From the NCBI GenBank assembly GCA_964652975.1, contig CAZZCN010000042.1, positions 1 through 27,328 on the forward strand: a DNA stretch of 27,328 nucleotides, written 5' to 3'. Positions 21,386-27,328 of the stretch are shown here, in pieces. The notes beneath the pieces are model-generated. The model had not been told where the DNA came from, did not search any database, and saw nothing but the letters and a program-made list of their open reading frames with translations. The position numbers and the translations under genes were made by a program. The stretch's first letter is position 1; each line of letters begins with the position of its first letter. This DNA comes from CAZZCN01 sp964652975 (GTDB taxonomy: Bacteria > Bacillota > Clostridia > Saccharofermentanales > UBA5734).

Positions 21386-22111
21386 ATGAAACTTGATAAA
21401 CACAGTAATTTACCCCTTTATTGCCAGCTGAAAGACTTTATAATCAAGAAAATTGATTCCGGTGAATATACCAGGGGTGGCAAGATTCCTTCAGAACTTG
21501 AACTATGTGAAGAACTCGGTCTTTCGAGACCAACAGTAAGACAAGCGGTTGCCGAACTTGTTTTTGAAGGCAAATTACAGATTGTAAAAGGTAAGGGAAC
21601 TTTTGTTTCAGCCTCAAGTGAGAGAATCGATATAAACGGATTCAATTGCATGACGTTTTCATTTTTTAGCAACAAGGAGATTAACAGCGACGAATTCGAT
21701 TCTTTCGAGATTATAAGCGATGTCAGCTCTGAGGTGAAAGAAGCTTTTGGACAACTTCCCGGCAACAACAACGGATTTATTAGAATAATGAAATCATTGA
21801 AGAATGCCGATGTTGTCTATGCTGTTACTTTGTCATACATACCTGTTTCGTTTTTCCCGAATTTAATTTCGGACATAGAGAACAACCGTTCCATGGTGGA
21901 CATTACAAGCAACAAATACGCATATCTACCTGCGAAGGGAAACTGCAGCCTATGTGTAAGTCCTGCGGATTCATTTGTTTCAATGACTCTGGATGTTTCA
22001 AGGGGAACTCCTGTACTATCTTCGCTCAGCACCCTTTATTCAAAGAGCACTTCTGTTACAGAAGTTGTTATGACCTATATGAGAAGTGATATCTGTAAAA
22101 TTAATTTTTAG
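21386..22111 (+). CDS. GntR/HutC-family transcriptional regulator
   Basis: The N-terminal winged helix is clear: LPLYCQLKDFIIKKI, GGKIPSELELCEELGLSRPTVRQAVAEL and GKGTFVS, residues 8-75. The rest, to residue 241, has the UTRA effector-domain pattern of HutC-type regulators (SYIPVSFFPNL and a C-terminal TEVVMTYMRSD). I choose ATG 21386, directly after AGGAGGTG; an upstream ATG at 21350 lacks a site. The effector is unknown. It lies 24 bases before a cysteine desulfurase gene and is probably co-transcribed, which hints at control linked to sulfur or thiolation, though regulators of this family usually sense sugars or amino-acid metabolites. Confidence 0.9.
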   Translation: MKLDKHSNLPLYCQLKDFIIKKIDSGEYTRGGKIPSELELCEELGLSRPTVRQAVAELVFEGKLQIVKGKGTFVSASSERIDINGFNCMTFSFFSNKEINSDEFDSFEIISDVSSEVKEAFGQLPGNNNGFIRIMKSLKNADVVYAVTLSYIPVSFFPNLISDIENNRSMVDITSNKYAYLPAKGNCSLCVSPADSFVSMTLDVSRGTPVLSSLSTLYSKSTSVTEVVMTYMRSDICKINF

Positions 22112-22135
22112 CAGAAAAGACACGAAAGGCTTTAA

Positions 22136-23272
22136 ATGATTTATTTGGATAACGCTGCTACAACCAAACCCTCTGAAAGTGCATGTAACGAAATAGCTAG
22201 AGTGTTGGCGTCAAACTGGGCAAATCCTTCGTCAGTCCATGCTATCGGTCATAGAGCCGAAAAGGAAGTGGAGCATTGCAAGACGAAATTTGCTGAATGT
22301 ATCAAATGCAGCTCTGACAGGATAGTTTTCACTTCTTGTGCAACTGAATCGATAAATACCGTATTGAAGGGGTTTTGGAAGGCATATCCTCGGAGTGGCC
22401 GGCACATGATTACAAGCGTTACAGAACATATGGCAACTTTGGAGACCTGTCGCTATCTTGAGAAAAACGGCATTGAAGTGACTTATCTGCCCGTGGATGG
22501 TAAGGGAAAAATTTCAATTGCGGACATCGAAAAGTCCTTGCGAAAAGAGACTTCGCTTTTTTCTTTTACACACGTTAATAGCGAGACCGGAACAGTCTTA
22601 AACATTGATGAACTGGTTGCTTTCCGAGCCAAGCACTGCCCTGAAGTAAAAATCCATCTGGACTGCGTCCAATCTTTTGGTAAATTACCGACGGACATAG
22701 CAAATTCAGGTGTGGATTATTTTAGTGTATCATCGCACAAAATTCATGGACCAAAGGGGATAGGCCTCATATATTTTGGCTCTAATGTTAAAATTTTCCC
22801 GTTGATACACGGTGGTGGACAGCAAAAAAACTTGAGAAGCGGGACAGTTGATTTATCTTCGATAAGCGGTTTTTGTGCTGCGGCAGTAGAGGCTTTCAGT
22901 AAAATCGATTACAGCTTTGCATTGGCAACATCTCTAAAGCATTCTTTGCTCACTGAACTCGATAAGCGCAATATTAAATATGTCTGCAATTCTCCAGCTG
23001 ATGCTTCTCCTTACATCGTAAACATTTCTTTTCCCGGCGCCAAATCCGAAGTACTCATAAGGGTTCTCGGAGAATCGGAGATTTATGTGTCTTCATCGTC
23101 AGCATGTTCAACGAAGAAGAAAAAGCTAAGTTATGTTCTTTCAGCCATGAACATTAAGGATGAATTTGTGCAGAGCGCAATAAGAATAAGCTTTAGTCGC
23201 AATAATACTTTGGACGAGATTGCAACTTTCTGTCAGAAAATCGATGATGCATTGAAAACATTACGTGTTTGA
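22136..23272 (+). CDS. Cysteine desulfurase (NifS/IscS-like), probable ThiI partner
   Basis: This PLP enzyme takes sulfur from cysteine as a protein persulfide. It starts with the family's IYLDNAATTKPS and has CATESIN, the PLP lysine Lys202 in SSHKIHGPKG, GGGQQKNLRSGT, and a catalytic Cys324 in SSSSACSTKKKK. The 378-residue length is normal. As it lies upstream of thiI, it most likely supplies sulfur for 4-thiouridine, like the dedicated desulfurase NifZ paired with the rhodanese-less ThiI of Bacillus subtilis. It has no iscU or other Fe-S genes nearby. GAAAGG precedes the ATG, 24 bases after the GntR gene. The SSSSAC motif with a following KKKK is slightly unusual. Confidence 0.92.
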   Translation: MIYLDNAATTKPSESACNEIARVLASNWANPSSVHAIGHRAEKEVEHCKTKFAECIKCSSDRIVFTSCATESINTVLKGFWKAYPRSGRHMITSVTEHMATLETCRYLEKNGIEVTYLPVDGKGKISIADIEKSLRKETSLFSFTHVNSETGTVLNIDELVAFRAKHCPEVKIHLDCVQSFGKLPTDIANSGVDYFSVSSHKIHGPKGIGLIYFGSNVKIFPLIHGGGQQKNLRSGTVDLSSISGFCAAAVEAFSKIDYSFALATSLKHSLLTELDKRNIKYVCNSPADASPYIVNISFPGAKSEVLIRVLGESEIYVSSSSACSTKKKKLSYVLSAMNIKDEFVQSAIRISFSRNNTLDEIATFCQKIDDALKTLRV

Positions 23273-23330
23273 GACAAATACAATTTTAAAGCAAAACCTA
23301 TATACTAAAAAACGAACCACCAAACATAGA

Positions 23331-23362
23331 AATATTTGACTCAAATATTATCATGTTAAAAT
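23331..23362 (+). promoter_or_regulatory. Dyad and possible promoter upstream of thiI
   Basis: A perfect inverted repeat AATATTTG-ACT-CAAATATT (23331-23349) overlaps a -35-like TTGACT (23336-23341). TAAAAT at 23357-23362 could be the -10 box, although the spacer is only 15 bases. It lies in the 174-base gap between the desulfurase gene and thiI and suggests that thiI has its own regulated promoter. No terminator is seen in the gap. Confidence 0.4.
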
Positions 23363-23446
23363 TGAAAATAAAATTACTATATTATTAGATGAAAATTTAA
23401 ATTATGAAAATAACTACCAAGACAAAGAGAGAAGGAAATTCAATAA

Positions 23447-24643
23447 ATGAACAATACAACAGAAAATACGCCGGAAATAAAAAAAATAATACTAGCCAGA
23501 ATCGGCGAGATAGCACTTAAAGGTCTCAATAAAAGCAAATTCGAAGCTAAACTTATTGCAAATATCAAGAGAAAACTTAAGGCGCTTGGTGTTTTTGAAG
23601 TTACACAGAGCCAGTCCAGAATATGGATCATACCACAAAATGACGATTCAAGTGTTGACGAAGCGATTTTGCGCGTTGTAAAAGTCTTCGGAATAGTATC
23701 TGCAAGCATTGCGTGGCAGTTCGAAAAATCAATGGACAATTTGTATAATGCATCGAAACTTTATATAACTGAACTTGAGAAGGTTAAGAAGCTCAAGACT
23801 TTTAAAATTGAAGCAAGAAGGTCCGACAAAAGATTTGAACTGTCATCGCCTGAAATCTGCACAGAACTTGGGGCTTTTGTTCTTGATGAATTTCCACACC
23901 TGACAGTTATGGTGAACAAGCCTGACCTTGTCCTAACGGTGGAGATACGTGAGGATGCTTATATTTACAGTGAAAAAGTTACTGGATTTCGTGGGCTTCC
24001 CGTTGGAAGTGCCGGCAAGGGAATGCTCTTACTGTCAGGCGGAATCGACAGCCCTGTTGCAGCGTTTATGATGGCAAGCCGCGGATTGGAACTTGAAGCA
24101 GTATATTTTCATTCGTACCCGTACACAAGCGACGAAGCTAAGGACAAGGTTATAAAACTAGCAAGCCTTCTAAAGGAATATACCGGACGTCTAAGACTCC
24201 ATATTGTGGATTTCACTGCAATTCAGCTTGAGCTAAGAGACAAGTGTCCCGAGGACATGCTTACCGTTATAATGAGAAGGGTAATGATGCAGATAGCACA
24301 GAAAATTGCTGAATCTGCTGGCGCCAAGGCGTTGGTAACAGGTGAAAGTCTCGGGCAGGTAGCGAGTCAGACTCTTGAGGCAATTAATTGTACCGATTCA
24401 GTGGTTACAATGCCCGTGTTCAGGCCATTGATAGGAATGGACAAGGATGATACGGTCTTAATAGCAAGGAAAATCGGAACATTCGAAACATCAATACTGC
24501 CGTTCGAGGATTGCTGCACGCTTTTTGTGGCAAAACACCCGAAAACCAAGCCTTCACTTGGTTGTGCGATTGACGCCGAAAGAAACTTGAACATCCCTGA
24601 GCTTGTTACAAAAGGCCTTGAAAATATTGAGATAGTGGAATGA
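23447..24643 (+). CDS. thiI: tRNA 4-thiouridine synthase ThiI
   Basis: ThiI adenylates U8 of tRNA and inserts sulfur to form 4-thiouridine. The N-terminal ferredoxin-like and THUMP domains cover about residues 10-165 (IGEIALKGLNKSKFE; KIEARRSDKRF). The ATP pyrophosphatase loop is LSGGIDSPVAAF near residue 195, and the sulfur-accepting cysteine lies in FEDCCTLF near residue 354. At 398 residues it lacks the rhodanese domain, as in most Firmicutes, so sulfur should come directly from the adjacent desulfurase. AGAAGGAAA precedes the ATG. A HypE/PurM-like gene follows 15 bases downstream and is probably co-transcribed. Confidence 0.97.
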   Translation: MNNTTENTPEIKKIILARIGEIALKGLNKSKFEAKLIANIKRKLKALGVFEVTQSQSRIWIIPQNDDSSVDEAILRVVKVFGIVSASIAWQFEKSMDNLYNASKLYITELEKVKKLKTFKIEARRSDKRFELSSPEICTELGAFVLDEFPHLTVMVNKPDLVLTVEIREDAYIYSEKVTGFRGLPVGSAGKGMLLLSGGIDSPVAAFMMASRGLELEAVYFHSYPYTSDEAKDKVIKLASLLKEYTGRLRLHIVDFTAIQLELRDKCPEDMLTVIMRRVMMQIAQKIAESAGAKALVTGESLGQVASQTLEAINCTDSVVTMPVFRPLIGMDKDDTVLIARKIGTFETSILPFEDCCTLFVAKHPKTKPSLGCAIDAERNLNIPELVTKGLENIEIVE

Positions 24644-24658
24644 AATAGGAAGAAGCGA

Positions 24659-25639
24659 ATGAAAACAGGAAAACTTAACAACGATGATTTGAAAAGAATA
24701 GTTCTCGAGAGACTGCCGGTCTGCAGTACCGAAGTTTCCAAAGGCCCTGCTACAGGGCTTGATTGTGCAATTCTAAAGAGCAGGGAAGGTCTTATGGTTA
24801 TTTCGAGCGACCCTATTACCGGAGCTGCAAATGATGTAGGCAGAATTGCAATTCATGTCTCTTGCAACGATATCGCCTGCTGCGGAATAAAGCCTACAGC
24901 AATAATGCTTGTAATAATAGCGCCGAAAAGCTCGACCGAAGAAGAATTAATAAGTGTGATTGACCAGGCATCCGATGCAGCCCGCAAACTAGGTGTGGAT
25001 ATAGTCGGAGGTCATACAGAGGTTTCGGATTCTGTTAACAGGTTTGTGCTTATAACAACTGCGTTCGGATTTACAGATAATGCAACAGTTGTCAAATCTT
25101 CCGGTGCGAAAGTCGGTGATTCGATTTTAATGACTAAATATGCAGGACTTGAGGGAACTGCGATACTGGCAGCGGATTTTGGTGATAGACTTTCAGGTCG
25201 AATCAAGCCTGAAGAGTTAGAGAATGCAAAAAATCTCATTGATAATATCAGCGTGGTTGATGAGGGCGTTTTGTGCGGCAGCTTAAAAGTCAACGCGATG
25301 CACGATGCGACCGAAGGCGGAATCATGGGCGCAGTGTGGGAGATGGCGGAAGCGGGAGAGGTCGGGTGCTCGATTGATCTGGCCAAAATTCCAATTTTAC
25401 CTGAGACCAAGGCCATATGTGACGCTTTTGAATTGGACCCATACAAACTTATTTCAAGTGGATGCATGCTCATTTCTACGGAAAGGGCGGATGAGGTTAT
25501 CGATATGTTGAAAGCGAATAATATATTTTGCACCGAAATAGGAAAAATTGTTGAAAAAAACCGTACTTATTCTGATTTGAATGGTCAAATCAATGAATTA
25601 TCAGCACCGCAGGCAGATGAACTTTACAAAATCACTTAA
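24659..25639 (+). CDS. AIR synthase-fold protein, HypE/PurM-like, of unknown substrate
   Basis: This 326-residue protein has the two-domain ATP-binding fold shared by PurM, HypE, ThiL and SelD. Visible motifs are SSDPITGAANDVGRIAIHVSCNDIACCGIKP (read in parts), IVGGHTEVSDSVNRF and the C-terminal MHDATEGGIMGAVWEMAEAGEVG. The segments fit HypE-like AIR synthase proteins best. It lacks the catalytic Cys/Sec loop of SelD and the GDDAA motif of ThiL. It also lacks the C-terminal PRIC cysteine tail used by true HypE for hydrogenase cyanide-ligand synthesis, and no hyp genes are near. It follows thiI by 15 bases, so an ATP-dependent step connected with thiolation or thiamine is conceivable, but unproven. 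Confidence 0.75.
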   Translation: MKTGKLNNDDLKRIVLERLPVCSTEVSKGPATGLDCAILKSREGLMVISSDPITGAANDVGRIAIHVSCNDIACCGIKPTAIMLVIIAPKSSTEEELISVIDQASDAARKLGVDIVGGHTEVSDSVNRFVLITTAFGFTDNATVVKSSGAKVGDSILMTKYAGLEGTAILAADFGDRLSGRIKPEELENAKNLIDNISVVDEGVLCGSLKVNAMHDATEGGIMGAVWEMAEAGEVGCSIDLAKIPILPETKAICDAFELDPYKLISSGCMLISTERADEVIDMLKANNIFCTEIGKIVEKNRTYSDLNGQINELSAPQADELYKIT

Positions 25640-25780
25640 AAGTATTAGATTATAGTAGTGTTTATCTTAAAAAAGTAAAAGCGTGGGACAGTAAGATTTT
25701 TTGATATTAAAAATATCCACTTTGACAACATTACAAATCTTTGAAACATACATCGAGATTTGTAGACCTAGAAAAAACAC

Positions 25781-25832
25781 AAACAAAATAAACAAACAAA
25801 ATAAACAAACAAATTAAACAAACAAAATAAAC
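25781..25832. repeat. Four-copy 13-bp tandem repeat upstream of glyA
   Basis: Four contiguous 13-base units, AAACAAAATAAAC with one A-to-T change in the third, cover 25781-25832. Degenerate A/C-rich sequence continues to about 25870. Like the queA repeat it is strongly A/C-biased on the plus strand, but it has no coding role. Confidence 0.85.
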
Positions 25833-25875
25833 AATACAAACAAATCAAACGATACTAACGATACAAATATTACAG

Positions 25876-25905
25876 TTAACAGATGATATAAATGATAAAT
25901 ATAGT
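25876..25905 (+). promoter_or_regulatory. Predicted promoter of glyA
   Basis: TTAACA (25876-25881) and TATAGT (25900-25905), each one mismatch from consensus, have an 18-base spacer. Initiation near 25912 leaves a leader of about 27 bases with a GGAGG site at 25928-25932. Confidence 0.55.
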
Positions 25906-25938
25906 AAAATAAATAATAAATATATTTGGAGGCCTTAC

Positions 25939-27186
25939 ATGAAATACGAATTTTTGAAAGTTGCAGACCCGGAAATATACGAAGCGGTTTTTGGTGAGAT
26001 TGAGAGACAGCAAAGCAAGATCGAGCTTATCGCATCAGAGAATTTTGTTTCGATGGCGGTACTAGAGACAGCCGGAACTCCTTTGACCAACAAATATGCT
26101 GAAGGCTATCCAGGCAAAAGATATTACGGCGGATGCGAATTCGTCGATGTTGCCGAAGATCTTGCTATCAACAGAGCCAAACAGCTTTTCGGAGCGGATC
26201 ATGTAAATGTGCAGCCGCATTCAGGAGCACAGGCCAATACTGCTGTATATTTTGCAGTTCTAGAACCTGGCGATATAATTCTTGGTATGGACTTGTCACA
26301 CGGTGGTCATTTGACTCACGGTATGGCCAAGAATGTTTCAGGAAAGACATACAAGGCAGTATCCTACGGCGTTGATCCGAAGACATTTTTGATAGATTAT
26401 GACAATCTTCGTAAAATCGCACTTGAATGCAAACCCAAGATAATCGTTGCAGGTGCAAGCGCCTACCCGAGGGCGATAGACTTCAAAAAATTCAGAGAAA
26501 TAGCTGACGAAGTTGGAGCATACTTGATGGTAGACATGGCACACATCGCAGGACTGGTTGCTGCCGGACTTCATGATAATCCGGTACCATATGCTGATTT
26601 TGTTACAACAACGACTCACAAGACTTTAAGAGGCCCTAGAGGCGGCATGATCCTTTGCAAAGAAGAGTATGCAAAGCAGATAGATGGAGCGATTTTCCCC
26701 GGGCAGCAAGGCGGACCTCTAATGCATGTCATTGCAGCTAAAGCAGTTGCATTTAAGGAAGCGTTAGAACCTTCATTCAAAGCATATCAGCAGCAAGTTA
26801 TAAAAAACGCAAAGGCGCTTGCCAAAGCTCTCATGGATAAAGGCTTCAAAATTGTGACAGACGGAACGGACAACCATCTCATGCTGGTTGATCTTAACAA
26901 TATGGATATCAGCGGCAAGGACATGCAGATCAGGCTGGACGATGTCAACATAACGTGTAACAAGAACGGAATTCCGTTCGACACGAAATCTCCTTTTATA
27001 ACAAGCGGTATAAGACTTGGAACACCGGCAGCAACAACCAGAGGTATGACAGAAAGTGATATGGAAGTCATTGCCGAATGCATATATCTTACAGCCAAGG
27101 ATTACGAGAATTCAAAAGAGAAAATCATGTCCATGGTGAAACAGTTGAATGATAAATATCCATTGTATAAAGATATAATAAAGTAA
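25939..27186 (+). CDS. glyA: Serine hydroxymethyltransferase
   Basis: GlyA interconverts serine and glycine with tetrahydrofolate, feeding one-carbon units to purines, thymidylate and (through methylene-THF) TrmFO. The family pattern is complete: ELIASENFVS, the NKYAEGYPGKRYYGG loop, VQPHSGAQAN, and DMAHIAGLVAAG. The PLP lysine is Lys228 in TTTTHKTLRGPRGG, and GIRLGTPAATTRGM is near the C-terminus. The length of 415 residues is typical. GGAGG lies seven bases before the ATG. It appears to be a single-gene unit with its own promoter. Confidence 0.98.
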   Translation: MKYEFLKVADPEIYEAVFGEIERQQSKIELIASENFVSMAVLETAGTPLTNKYAEGYPGKRYYGGCEFVDVAEDLAINRAKQLFGADHVNVQPHSGAQANTAVYFAVLEPGDIILGMDLSHGGHLTHGMAKNVSGKTYKAVSYGVDPKTFLIDYDNLRKIALECKPKIIVAGASAYPRAIDFKKFREIADEVGAYLMVDMAHIAGLVAAGLHDNPVPYADFVTTTTHKTLRGPRGGMILCKEEYAKQIDGAIFPGQQGGPLMHVIAAKAVAFKEALEPSFKAYQQQVIKNAKALAKALMDKGFKIVTDGTDNHLMLVDLNNMDISGKDMQIRLDDVNITCNKNGIPFDTKSPFITSGIRLGTPAATTRGMTESDMEVIAECIYLTAKDYENSKEKIMSMVKQLNDKYPLYKDIIK

Positions 27187-27190
27187 GAGC

Positions 27191-27220
27191 AGTTTCCGTA
27201 TAAAATTAATCGGAGAAACT
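27191..27220 (+). terminator. Weak hairpin after glyA
   Basis: AGTTTCCG (27191-27198) can pair with CGGAGAAACT (27211-27220) with a two-base bulge. No T-run follows, so termination here is doubtful. Confidence 0.25.
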
Positions 27221-27317
27221 AGTCTTACAATAAGAAAAAACATCTTTAACTGGCATTAGGGTAACAAAAATCCGAAAGTCACGAAAGATCACACAGGTTC
27301 CAGGAAAGAGGTACAAA

Positions 27318-27328
27318 ATGTCAAACGA
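27318..27328 (+). CDS. Start of an unidentified gene (cut by the window edge)
   Basis: GGAAAGAGG at 27303-27311 is followed six bases later by ATG TCA AAC GA, giving Met-Ser-Asn before the window ends. The site and spacing are good, but only three full codons are visible, so the product cannot be named. Confidence 0.45.

Larger units (their letters stand above)
25640..25938. other. Intergenic region upstream of glyA with a dyad
   Basis: No gene is visible in these 299 bases. A perfect 9-bp inverted repeat, TACAAATCT (25732-25740) and AGATTTGTA (25756-25764), follows a TTGACA at 25722-25727 that lacks a good -10 box. A 13-bp tandem repeat and a glyA promoter, listed separately, lie to the right. 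Near the left end a TTATCTTAAAAAAGTA stretch resembles the tgt-end repeat, probably by chance. Confidence 0.45.

Noticed and set aside
24659..25639. selD or thiL identity for the AIR synthase-fold gene
   Set aside because: It lacks the SelD Cys/Sec loop and the ThiL GDDAA motif, so only the fold-level name is supported.
25939..26000. Glycine riboswitch or T-box before glyA
   Set aside because: The leader after the predicted start is under 30 bases, and the preceding spacer lacks the conserved core of either element.

Overview
The window reads as a low-GC chromosomal segment of an anaerobic Clostridia-type Firmicute, possibly a scaffold from a draft or metagenome assembly since it holds runs of 100 and 10 N. 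The taxonomic reading rests on the tgt-yajC-SCIFF peptide-SCIFF maturase order, the dnaG-rpoD-trmK-nif3 order, an A-type-looking RNase P RNA, a ThiI without rhodanese domain beside its own cysteine desulfurase, and AGGAGG-type ribosome binding sites.

Layout. Bases 1-1873: 3' end of topA, translationally coupled to trmFO. 2140-4382: a YesL/DUF624-like membrane protein overlapping a patatin-like phospholipase. 4398-6173 (minus strand): dapB and dapA for lysine/diaminopimelate synthesis. 6288-8731: queA and tgt, two queuosine-tRNA genes, separated by a twelve-copy 18-bp tandem repeat that encodes the C-terminal tail of QueA. 9036-11377: yajC, the SCIFF ranthipeptide precursor (48 residues) and its radical SAM maturase. 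11500-11599: assembly gap. 11629-16550: dnaG, rpoD, trmK and nif3, with an unusually structured dnaG-rpoD spacer. 16547-16890: rnpB, whose promoter and first helix lie inside the end of nif3. 16998-18170: a PurM homologue of the long Bacteroidetes-like type. 18442-21248: an accessory island with an AbiEi/AbiEii type IV toxin-antitoxin pair, an unrecognised membrane protein, and a solitary HigA-like antitoxin preceded by what looks like the stump of its toxin. 21386-25639: a GntR/HutC regulator, cysteine desulfurase, thiI and a HypE/PurM-like protein. 25939-27186: glyA. A further gene begins at 27318.

How the genes work together. Most of the window is housekeeping: tRNA modification (TrmFO, QueA, Tgt, TrmK, desulfurase with ThiI), replication and transcription (TopA, DnaG, RpoD), RNase P, and folate/one-carbon, purine and lysine metabolism. 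The secondary-metabolism element is the SCIFF ranthipeptide cassette. The family is known, but this copy has a seventh cysteine in the leader, a hairpin between precursor and maturase, and a low-complexity insertion of about 60 residues in the maturase. Hydrophilic insertions or extensions also occur in QueA, DnaG and TrmK, so this lineage may tolerate such additions.

I see no clearly new multi-gene system. The strongest second-look items are the QueA repeat tail with an in-frame stop inside it, the palindrome cluster between dnaG and rpoD, the decayed HigBA locus that retains a plausible operator, the interleaved dapA/queA promoters with a probably leaderless queA, and the divergent PurM.
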